A stretch of DNA of 51,696 nucleotides from CAXYVC01 sp964292295 (lineage in GTDB: Bacteria; Acidobacteriota; Holophagae; Holophagales; Holophagaceae), in assembly GCA_964292295.1 (NCBI GenBank), contig CAXYVC010000009.1, positions 1 through 51,696 on the forward strand. Direction: 5' to 3'. A program made the position numbers and the translations under genes. A model generated the notes under the pieces. That model did not search any database. It was not told the origin of the DNA and was given only the letters and a program-made list of their open reading frames with translations. Below, piece after piece: positions 26,301 through 32,914 of the stretch. The first letter of the stretch is position 1; each line of letters starts with the position of its first letter.

Positions 26301-26398
26301 TCACCCGCGCCGCCCTCTACGCCACCGCGAAGCGCCTGGACGTGGACGTGGTGTCGGAGCGGATGGAGCGTCGGACGGACGCCACAACGGCCCAATAG
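23312..26398 (+). CDS. Sigma-54-dependent transcriptional activator with large TPR-containing N-terminus
   Basis: A 1028-residue enhancer-binding protein. The C-terminal third has the AAA+ domain: Walker A GPTGSGKE near residue 740, the sigma-54 contact loop GAFTGA intact near 785, and Walker B GGTLFLDEVADL. The sensor motif region VRFVAATHKDLE and the WPGNFREL block follow. A Fis-type helix-turn-helix (SAEALGLTRAALYATAKRL) ends the protein. The first 700 residues are atypical: a Trp/Pro-rich region to about 350, TPR-like helices (350-560), and a GAF-like remnant around 620-700. There is no receiver, so activation would be through protein or ligand binding to the N-terminus. The ATG at 23312 follows an accessible GTGGGGG; the frame is open far upstream but that part overlaps other genes. 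The targets may be the adjacent envelope genes or the glycan genes (inference). Confidence 0.85.
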   Translation: MFPHALQEGRPPAGEVVLRASWLGHWRAPWPLARGRRWGDAAWTLAALGQAWLLGGGEGRWPRLAWEAKHGPGPHPAGPPDAWAEGPDPAWVALLRHGSAKADPERPGPKEDPRQRWAWERLLQGDGAPWMALGTVLLDLPERLRWIAPLGAVEADGTLRLPPFLEALVPPALRRLPPGWWETLLGAQDAEGRLLPAGAPPGDVDLGRLLAADALAPLWLEQPPEGLPEDSPHLHRLPDGHWVLDPRLRAWGRAPGACPEALARLLPTGLAFGQAPRAPLTELLEGRAPAGESLPPGWEPALARDLEAGLHTATPPESGDSVLDRLRVRWGGALPPPAEGYPAWGVDAHPCADPFHWMAEGLRAFHASDIEKALHAFGWSHAHFQRLGSPFWAARSAANAAQAALLWGDPEIYAWWLRTEGPQPSPYGELQEAQLLELRGDAAGAERLLRELASRAPELEQPWMHLGGKAVETGDREGIREALAHLEHPEYRLLLEAALAGFPEAAPMGFHPELALFWSCHRACAGREPVEAFWTAWEACSNRAMRLECGLRLAEAIPASRAPARLLELQVLVQRGGNAQQAARLKALWPAPGQTPAESPEARILAWLAARPFRAWILAGGSPLGPGGPPPEAVLARMQAEGELPPCLLEDGRVWWGFPLQWQGASVGSALVALPREASLEACAELALLAPWVAELAPRIPPPPEASEGELLADGSEPMASLLAELRRVAPSELPVLLLGPTGSGKELAARELHRQSARYGPLVPVNVCAFAEGLLESELFGHVKGAFTGADRTRGGAIEAADGGTLFLDEVADLSPRLQSLFLRVLQEREVRKVGDQRAVKVDVRFVAATHKDLEALAERGLFRRDLLYRLQGAVLTLPALRERRHEMPFLLPRLVGRLAAERGRPAPPVAPGLAQALARLPWPGNFRELVHTLERAMLRCGNAPLAPAHFPELQAPGGPERTWAEASRAFQRRLLRETLQRHGYRIAESAEALGLTRAALYATAKRLDVDVVSERMERRTDATTAQ

Positions 26399-26414
26399 GA
26401 AGCCTCCTCTCCGC

Positions 26415-26420
26415 TACAGT
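26415..26420 (+). promoter_or_regulatory. Possible -10 upstream of the GT9 gene
   Basis: TACAGT preceded by GC lies 24 bases before the ATG at 26445, and the strong SD AGGAAGG follows. No clear -35 is present. No GG-N10-GC element for sigma-54 was recognised in this 46-base gap. Confidence 0.25.
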
Positions 26421-26444
26421 GAAGGCTGTCCGCCAGGAAGGCCC

Positions 26445-27449
26445 ATGCGTGCGCGCGCCGTGATCGTTCTGAACCGAGTGGGGGGCCTGGGCGACGTGGC
26501 CATGGTCCTGGCCGCCGCCAAGGCCATCAAGCTCCTGCGTGTGGCGGCCGTGGTGCTCGTCACCCACCCCAGGCACGCGGCGATGGCGAGGGCCTGCCCC
26601 TACGTGGACGCCGTGGTCAGCTCCCCGGAGGAGGCCCGAGGGCTCGCCGGGGATCCCCGCCTGGGACGCGAAGCCCTGCCGGAGGCCTGGGCGCAGCTTT
26701 CCTCCTTCGACCTCAACTCCGCCGGCTTCGGCCTGAGCGCGGCACACCAAGTGGATGCCTACCTCCAGGCGCTGGGCCTCCAGGCGCCGCCGGTCCTCAA
26801 GCAGCTCCACCTGGAACTCCCGGATGCCGTCCAGGCCCGGCTGCGGGACCTTGCCGACCCGCGGGACGATGCGCGGCGCGTCCTCCTGCATGCGGGGCTC
26901 GGGGATCCCAACCGCACCTGGCCCGCCGCCTCCTGGCGCGCACTGGCCGAAGGGCTGGCGGCGGCAGGCTGGCGCCCCTGCTGGATCGGAAGCCGCAGCG
27001 CCGATCCCCAGCGCGGCGTCCACACCCTCCGGACAGCGGGTGTCCAGGATCTGGTGGACGCCCTGGAACCGCTGGAGGTGGTGGCCCTCTGCCGGCGTTC
27101 CCGGCTCCTGGTCTCCACCGACGGCGGCCCCGTCCAGCTCGCGGGCGCCTCGGACATCGGCATCGTGGGCCTCTACTCCGTGGTGCGCGGAACCTGCCGC
27201 CTGCCCTTCCGCCACGCGGCCGCGGCCTGGAACGCCACCGCCCTGGAGGCGGCGTGCCCGCGCTTCCCCTGCTACGCCCACATCCTCGATCCGGAGGCCG
27301 TGGCCCGCTTCGAGGGCGCCCATGGCCTGCCCTCCGCCGACATCCCGACCCGCTTCAGCCGGTGGTGCGAAGTGGAGCCTCCGTACCGCTGCATGGAGCG
27401 CCTGGCGCCGGAGCGGGTGCTGCAGGCCTGCCTGGAACGGTTAGCCTGA
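26445..27449 (+). CDS. Glycosyltransferase family 9 (heptosyltransferase-like)
   Basis: A 334-residue GT-B enzyme of the ADP-heptose/LPS heptosyltransferase family. It has the N-terminal motif NRVGGLGDVAMVL (residues 10-22) and the sugar-nucleotide block with a conserved Asp-Gly-Gly in RLLVSTDGGPVQLAGASD near 222-239, where GT9 enzymes normally have DSGPxHLA. It probably adds a heptose-like residue to a lipid or protein-linked glycan; the donor is not predictable. AGGAAGG lies 3 bases before the ATG. It starts a plus-strand run of four glycosyltransferase genes. Confidence 0.85.
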   Translation: MRARAVIVLNRVGGLGDVAMVLAAAKAIKLLRVAAVVLVTHPRHAAMARACPYVDAVVSSPEEARGLAGDPRLGREALPEAWAQLSSFDLNSAGFGLSAAHQVDAYLQALGLQAPPVLKQLHLELPDAVQARLRDLADPRDDARRVLLHAGLGDPNRTWPAASWRALAEGLAAAGWRPCWIGSRSADPQRGVHTLRTAGVQDLVDALEPLEVVALCRRSRLLVSTDGGPVQLAGASDIGIVGLYSVVRGTCRLPFRHAAAAWNATALEAACPRFPCYAHILDPEAVARFEGAHGLPSADIPTRFSRWCEVEPPYRCMERLAPERVLQACLERLA

Positions 27450-27464
27450 AGGGGTTCCCCCTTC
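27448..27464 (+). terminator. Perfect hairpin at the end of the GT9 gene
   Basis: GAAGGGG (27448-27454) pairs exactly with CCCCTTC (27458-27464) around a 3-base TTC loop. It begins inside the stop codon and lies 23 bases before the next ATG. No U-run follows; it may attenuate transcription or protect the upstream mRNA. Confidence 0.35.
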
Positions 27465-27486
27465 GGCCCGACGCGGAGAGCCCCTC

Positions 27487-29652
27487 ATGGATGCCAGCCC
27501 CCTTCTGTCCATCTGCATTCCCACCTACAACCGGCGCGACTTCCTTGAGACTTGCCTGCGGTCCGTGGTCGAGGAGCTGGAGCGCCATCCGGACACCTCC
27601 ATCGAGGTGGTCGTCTCCGACAACGCCTCCACGGACGGCACCCGGGAGCTGTGCGCCACCTTCGCGGCGCAGTGCCCGCGCATCCGCTACCACCGCAACG
27701 AGGAGAACATCGGCGGGCACCGCAACATCGACCGCGTCGTGGACCGGGCGAGGGGCGAGTATTGCTGGTATCTGGGTGACGACGACGCGCTGCTGCCCGG
27801 TTCCCTGAAGACCGTGCTGGAGCACCTGCCCGAGAAGCGGGACATCTACCTGGGCTGGGCCATCGAGACCGACGCGAGCCTCCAGCCCCTTCCCGAAAGC
27901 GCCTACTGGTACGTCGCCCCCCTGGAGCGCACCACCTACGACCTGGGAAAGGACGAGGACCTGCGCGCATACCTCGAACAGTGCAGGTTTGCCGCTGGTG
28001 TCTTCGCCTTCCTCAGCATCATGGTCTTCCGTCGCGAACGCTGGCTGGAGCAGCAGGATCTCCGCGACACCTGGGGCTGGACCGAGTACTCGCACATGGT
28101 CTCCATGCTCGGCATGACGCGAAAATCCTGCCCCTTCCGCTTCATCCCGGAGCCCCTGGTCTACAAGCGCCTGGGCAACGACCGCTGGGCCGAATCCAAC
28201 CCGTGGCAGCGCATGTTCTACGACATCATGGCCTGGGGCGAGTTCGCGCGGGTCCTCTTCGGGGACAGGCCCGCCCTCCGCTCCGCCTTCCACCGCGTGA
28301 TCCAGCGGAACCACGGAGCGGGCATCATCACCACCCTGCGCAACACCCCGGACGAAGCCGGGTGGGAGAAGGCAAAAGCCTGGCTGCAGACGGTCGAGTA
28401 CGACCCGCTGCGCATCGAAGCCGTGGATCTCGGATGGCGCCACCTCTCGCAGCAGCGCAGCCCTCCAGCCGGTCTCGAGGCCAGCAGGCTCTGCCTGGCC
28501 GACGAGGGTTTCCTGCTCCGCGGTGCACGCCGGATCGCCCTGCTCGCGTCAGGCCCGGTCCCGGACCAGCTCCTGGCGGCCACCCTCCTGGAGCGCCTGG
28601 GCGGCCTGCTCCCGGCCACGGAGCTGCGGGTGTTCGCGCCGGAAGGCTGCCGCGAACTCCTCGCCGCCTGCCCCCTGCCGCGGGCCTCCTTCACGTGGAT
28701 CTCCGAGGAGCGCCTCCGGCAGGAGGCCTCCTACCTGAGCGAGCTGACCCGGGAGCTTGAAGCCTTCGGGCCCGAGGCCATCCTGAACCTCTCCGCCCAG
28801 CGGGAGCCCGCCCTGGACCTGATCCAGTTCGCGTCCCGCGCCGGGGCCAAGCTGGCCTTCCGGAGGCCCGCAGAAGCGCAGGTGCCCCCGGGGCTTGCCC
28901 GCCTGGACGAGGGCTACACCCGCCTGCTCGAAGCAACCGGCAACCCCCTCGACCGGGCCAACGCCTTCCTGGAAGCCTTCGGCTTTCCTCCCGCCTGCGC
29001 CCCCGCTCCCGGATGGCCGGACGCCGAGGCGCAGGCCGCGGCGGAGCAGCTCCTGGCCGATCACGGCTGGCGGGGGCATCCGCTCGTCCTGCTCGCCCCC
29101 GCCCCCCTCGGGACGCTGCCACCGGCGCTGGCCGAGGCCTTGATGGAGGCGGCCCCCCAGGATGCCTGCCATCTCCTCCTGGGGCCCGCCGTGGCGGACG
29201 GCCATCCTTCGCCCGTCCTGCCATCGCCTTCCCTCGACCTCAGAGGGAAGCTCGCGCCGGGGATCCACGCAGCCCTGGTCCAGCGGGCCCGCCTGGTGGT
29301 CACCGGCGAGAACGACCTCGCCCACCTGGCCTGTGCCCTGGAGATCCCCCACGTGGTGCTCGCCCACGGGGAGACCTTCGCCTCCGTATTCCCCTACGCG
29401 CCGAGCACCGTCCTCGCCACGCGGCCTCTGGCCTGCTTCTTCTGCCAGGGCGGGTGTCCCCATGGGGACGCCTGCGTACAGGGTCTCTCCGCGCCTCTCC
29501 TCTCCGCAGCCATCCGTGCGGCCCTGGGGCCCGCCCGCCCCCTTCCGAGCGTGTTCGCCCAGGGGGGTTCTCGGGACCAGGAACCTGCCCCCATGGATCT
29601 GCGCCCCCTCCTGAACGGGGGCCTCTGCACGCTGATCCAGGTCCCGCACTGA
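27487..29652 (+). CDS. Two-domain glycosyltransferase: GT2 fused to GT9-like
   Basis: A 721-residue protein. The N-terminal about 300 residues are a GT-A family 2 domain: SICIPTYNRRDFLETCLRSV, the donor-binding VVSDNASTDGT and the metal-binding GDDDALLPGSL. From about 350 onward is a GT9-like GT-B region, with FEAL-type strands and the C-terminal remnant VVTGENDLAHLACALEIPHVVL followed by a Cys-rich segment with the CxxC..CxxGDAC pattern seen at the end of many GT9 enzymes. The GT9 part lacks the standard DSGPxH block (GENDLAH is present instead), so it may be inactive or altered. A bifunctional or chain-extending role is inferred. It is co-oriented with three other transferase genes. Confidence 0.8.
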   Translation: MDASPLLSICIPTYNRRDFLETCLRSVVEELERHPDTSIEVVVSDNASTDGTRELCATFAAQCPRIRYHRNEENIGGHRNIDRVVDRARGEYCWYLGDDDALLPGSLKTVLEHLPEKRDIYLGWAIETDASLQPLPESAYWYVAPLERTTYDLGKDEDLRAYLEQCRFAAGVFAFLSIMVFRRERWLEQQDLRDTWGWTEYSHMVSMLGMTRKSCPFRFIPEPLVYKRLGNDRWAESNPWQRMFYDIMAWGEFARVLFGDRPALRSAFHRVIQRNHGAGIITTLRNTPDEAGWEKAKAWLQTVEYDPLRIEAVDLGWRHLSQQRSPPAGLEASRLCLADEGFLLRGARRIALLASGPVPDQLLAATLLERLGGLLPATELRVFAPEGCRELLAACPLPRASFTWISEERLRQEASYLSELTRELEAFGPEAILNLSAQREPALDLIQFASRAGAKLAFRRPAEAQVPPGLARLDEGYTRLLEATGNPLDRANAFLEAFGFPPACAPAPGWPDAEAQAAAEQLLADHGWRGHPLVLLAPAPLGTLPPALAEALMEAAPQDACHLLLGPAVADGHPSPVLPSPSLDLRGKLAPGIHAALVQRARLVVTGENDLAHLACALEIPHVVLAHGETFASVFPYAPSTVLATRPLACFFCQGGCPHGDACVQGLSAPLLSAAIRAALGPARPLPSVFAQGGSRDQEPAPMDLRPLLNGGLCTLIQVPH

Positions 29653-29675
29653 CGGGTCCCCGCGTCAGCCCGCGC

Positions 29676-29681
29676 TATGCT
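29676..29681 (+). promoter_or_regulatory. Possible -10 upstream of the second GT2 gene
   Basis: TATGCT preceded by GC lies in the 62-base gap after the fusion transferase, 34 bases before the ATG at 29715. There is no good -35. An AGGAA SD follows at the usual distance. Confidence 0.25.
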
Positions 29682-29714
29682 TTCCGAAGCTCCCCAGACA
29701 CGAACAGGAAATCC

Positions 29715-30653
29715 ATGGTCAAGCCCATCGTTTCCATCCTGATCCCGACGTACAACCATGCCGCCACGCTGGAGCGCTGCCTGCGCAGCGTGCTCGAGCA
29801 GGACTACGAGCCCATGCAGGTCGTGGTCCTGGACAACCGCTCCACGGATGAAACCTACGACATCCTGACGGACTACGAGAAGCGGCACCGGGACAGGCTC
29901 TACATCGGGCGCCTCTTCGACCACGTGGGCCCGGTCGACCACCGCAACCGCTGCCGGATCCTGGCCAACCCCAGGTCCATGTTCCTCCAGTACCTCCCCC
30001 CCACCGACGCCCTCTGCCCGGGCTACGTCTCCCGGGCCATGGGGCTCTTCGAGACGAGCAAGCGCATCGGATGCGTACTGACCCACGCGGATGCCATCCA
30101 CCCCGATGGGCAGACCACGGCAGCCGCGCCCTTCCGTGAAGGCACGGAGGTCCTTCCCGGAAGCGACATGATGGAGGCCTTCATGGCCCGGGGCCTCCAC
30201 CTGCATGCCATGCCGCTGTTCAGGGTGGAGGCCTACAACCTTTCGCACAGCGAGGCCTTCATCTTCAACCGCTTCCCCACCTGGCTTCCCCTCGTCATGA
30301 GCGCCTCCATCTTCGACGTGGGGTACATCAGCGCCCCTCCCTGTTTCTGCGGCGACGCGCGCGCCCGGCTCGGGGAGGCCTTCATCCCGGCCATGGAGGA
30401 CCAGATCGAGCACTACCTCTTCCTTCAGGCCTTCCACACGATCGCCGCCCGCCTGGGCCGGAGCGCCGTCTGCGCCCACCTGCCGGCCGCCATCCAGCGC
30501 CTCGCCCGGGAGTGTGTCCGCGGGGCCAAGGGCCTTGAGCAGCAGGGGAGATCCCTGGAGGCGCAGGCCCTCCGCGCCCTGGGCCTGGCCTATGCGCCCG
30601 AACTCGACCCGGAGACGCCCCGCCAGGCCACGGCCAGCGGAGCGCGGGCCTGA
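29715..30653 (+). CDS. Family 2 glycosyltransferase lacking the usual DxD
   Basis: A 312-residue GT-A protein starting at MVKPIVSILIPTYNH. It has the N-terminal VSILIPTYNHAATLERCLRS strand-helix and VVLDNRSTDETYDIL. The site where relatives in this locus have an acid pair before the acceptor loop (SDD, TDD, GDDD) reads LPPTDALCPGY, with one Asp only, and the RNDENIG-type segment is replaced. It may use a different metal arrangement or be a weak or inactive transferase. The C-terminal extension of about 80 residues is helical. The next gene starts one base after the stop, so the two are coupled. Confidence 0.8.
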   Translation: MVKPIVSILIPTYNHAATLERCLRSVLEQDYEPMQVVVLDNRSTDETYDILTDYEKRHRDRLYIGRLFDHVGPVDHRNRCRILANPRSMFLQYLPPTDALCPGYVSRAMGLFETSKRIGCVLTHADAIHPDGQTTAAAPFREGTEVLPGSDMMEAFMARGLHLHAMPLFRVEAYNLSHSEAFIFNRFPTWLPLVMSASIFDVGYISAPPCFCGDARARLGEAFIPAMEDQIEHYLFLQAFHTIAARLGRSAVCAHLPAAIQRLARECVRGAKGLEQQGRSLEAQALRALGLAYAPELDPETPRQATASGARA

Positions 30654-30654
30654 C

Positions 30655-31698
30655 ATGGCCGGGCGTCCGCTCGTTTCCATCCTCATCCCCAACTACAACT
30701 ACGGGCGCTACCTGAGCGCCTGCCTCGAAAGCGTTGTCCAGCAGACCTACGAGAACCTGCAGGTCGTCCTGGTCGACAACCACTCCTCGGACGACTCCTG
30801 GGACATCGCGCAGGCCTTCCAGTCCCGCTATCCGGATCGCCTGCGCGTCTACCGCAACGACGAGAACATCGGCGGCTCCAGGAACCACACCAAGGCCTGC
30901 GCCCTGCAGGACCCGCGCTCGGAATACCTCATCTACGTCTCCTCCGACGACATGGTCCACCCCCAGATGGTGCAGCGATGCATGGCGCTCATGGAGGCGC
31001 ACCCCACGGTGGGCTTCGTCCTCTTCCACCGCAACGCCATGGACACGGAAGGGAAGATCACCCAGGAGCCCCCCTTCTACGACTGCAGCTGCGTGATCCC
31101 CAGCACCCAGCAGATGGAAGTCTTCATGATGGCGGGCATCGGCGTGGCCACCCAGTGTTTCCGCTCCCGCGCCATCGATGCCCTCATCGGCCAGACGGGA
31201 GGCTACCTCTTCGACATCTCCGGAGACTGGTTCTACAACTTCTGTTTCGCCAGCCTCTGTGACATGGGGTACCTCCAGGATCCCCTGTGCACGTACAGAA
31301 CCCATGCGGCCAACGTGACCAGCGGCGCCATCCGGAACCTGACCAACAGCCTGGAACACGTCCGGATGCTGCACGCCTTCCGTGAGCTCGCCCTGCGCTT
31401 CGACCGGCCCAGTGTTGCCCAGCGCTTCCGGCCCGCCATGGAGAAGCTCGGGACCATGTGCCTGCGCTACTGCACCCAGCTGATGCGTGAGAACGAGCCG
31501 CGCACCGCCACCCAGTACCTGCATCTGGCCTGCGCCCTGAAGCCGGGCATCCAGGAGGCGGACGCATGGCAGGAACTCCGGCGGATCCTGCGGCTTCCCC
31601 CTGGGGAACGGGGCGCGGCCCTGGACACTTTCGAGGCGGCGAGCCCCCAGAAGCGCCTGTGCTCCTACGCCCCACCCGCAGGGAGCATCCGCCTCTAG
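30655..31698 (+). CDS. Family 2 glycosyltransferase
   Basis: A 347-residue GT-A enzyme with the sequence VSILIPNYNYGRYLSACLESV, VVLVDNHSSDDSWD and the catalytic-site acid pair in YVSSDDMVHPQ. The C-terminal third is a helical tail with TPR-like features (TQYLHLACALKPGIQ). The middle and end resemble the minus-strand GT2 at 39172-40224: YDCSCVIPSTQQM versus YDQSCLVPSESQL, and KRLCSYAPPAG versus KRVASHAPPEG. The two are likely paralogues in one locus. It ends the plus-strand operon; its stop shares the palindrome CTAG with the stop of the minus-strand operon. Confidence 0.85.
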   Translation: MAGRPLVSILIPNYNYGRYLSACLESVVQQTYENLQVVLVDNHSSDDSWDIAQAFQSRYPDRLRVYRNDENIGGSRNHTKACALQDPRSEYLIYVSSDDMVHPQMVQRCMALMEAHPTVGFVLFHRNAMDTEGKITQEPPFYDCSCVIPSTQQMEVFMMAGIGVATQCFRSRAIDALIGQTGGYLFDISGDWFYNFCFASLCDMGYLQDPLCTYRTHAANVTSGAIRNLTNSLEHVRMLHAFRELALRFDRPSVAQRFRPAMEKLGTMCLRYCTQLMRENEPRTATQYLHLACALKPGIQEADAWQELRRILRLPPGERGAALDTFEAASPQKRLCSYAPPAGSIRL

Positions 31699-32914
31699 AG
31701 TTCCGAAGCCCGGACCACCCTCGGCCTTTCCAGGAAGGCGAGCGCGCGTGCGATGGCCTCCTCGTGCAGGGGAGAGGCGACCAGCAGGATGTCGAGGCCG
31801 AGCTCCTGAAGTTCGGAGGCGCCATAGATGCGACGCCCCATGCGGACCTGCCCATGGAGCGAGACGTCCCCGTCCCCCAGCGCGGCCACCACGTCCCCCA
31901 TGCAGGTGGAGGCCAGCAGCTCCATCCCATAATGGCCCGCGGGGTAAAGCCCCACGCGGAGCCCCTGGGCCTTCCAGTGCCGTGCCTGCGCGTCCAGACG
32001 CTGGAAGGCGGCCGAAAGGATCGGCGTGCACACGTCCTCCGCAGGGTCCGGCTCCGGAAAGACGGACGTCCGCCCCCCCTCCTCCGCGAGCACCATCAGA
32101 CTGCGCACATGGGGGGACGCGCGGACCGCTGCGCACCGCGTCGGCCAAAGCCCCGCCGCCGTCACGAGGCGCAGGAGGGCCTGCACCGAAAAGAACGAAA
32201 GATGCTCGTGCATCCGGTTCAGGGGATGGCCCTCCAGCAGGGTCGCCACCAGGGGCCCGGCGGGGTCGTAGGGGACTTCGAGATAGAGGCGCCCACCAGG
32301 GGCCCGGCGGGGTCGTAGGGGACTTCGAGATAGAGGCGCCCACCCGGGGCCAGGAAAGACCGGATCTCCCCCAGGCTGGCAAGGGGGAAGGACACGTGCT
32401 CCAGCACATGCGCACACAGGACCAGATCAAAGGCGCCTTCGGGCGGAAGGGGCATCTCGGACGAAAGGTCCCAGGTGTGAACCTCGGCCTCGGGGAAGAG
32501 GGCACGGGCGAGCCAGCCGTCGGCTTCCCCTCCGTAATCCAGAACCCTTGCAGGGCGCAGCTCCCACTTCGCCATCAGGCCCGAGGCATAGCGGATGCGC
32601 GCCAGGTTGCCCGGACTCCTCCGATCCTCGTGCGCGTCCAGGGGGGACGCCGCCCCTGGCTCCAAGCGGTTCCGCAACGCCCGGTATTCCGCCCCACGAT
32701 AGTCCTGGTAGAGGCGCCCAGCCTCCTCGGCGGAGAGCCGGTGGTCGTAGAAGGAGAAGTCGCAGGCGGGGCAGTAGCTCCGGCGGATCGGCGGAGGTTC
32801 CAGAATGGCGCACCTCGCCTTCAGGAAAGGCGCAAGCTCCGCAGCCACCCCCTCCAGCTCGCTTCGCCCACAGATCAGGCAGGATGGTGCAGGAATCAAG
32901 GGCGTTCTCCCCAT
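31695..32914 (-). pseudogene. Class I methyltransferase with Zn-finger-like N-terminus, broken by a 47-bp duplication
   Basis: Start at 32914 (MGRTPLIPAPSC), overlapping the end of the upstream gene by 19 bases. The intact gene would encode 390 residues: an N-terminal cysteine pattern CLICGRSE..CPACDF, typical of sugar C-methyltransferases; a SAM-binding domain (RVLDYGGEADGW, DLVLCAHVLEHVSFPLASL); and a C-terminal Rossmann-like module (VGLYPAGHYGMELL). At 32246-32339 a perfect 47-bp tandem duplication shifts the frame. Translation from the start now gives 231 residues ending at 32219. The remainder is open in another frame. Removing one copy gives 1173 bases, exactly 391 codons. The function is probably methylation of a keto-sugar or glycan in this operon; the current allele should lack the C-terminal half. 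Confidence 0.8.
32246..32345. repeat. Perfect 47-bp tandem duplication plus partial third unit
   Basis: Copies at 32246-32292 and 32293-32339 are identical over all 47 bases. A partial third copy (32340-32345) starts CCACC before diverging; the ends CCACCaGGGGCC and CCACCcGGGGCC form a short direct repeat likely to have mediated slippage. The unit is not a multiple of three and disrupts the methyltransferase gene. Confidence 0.95.
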
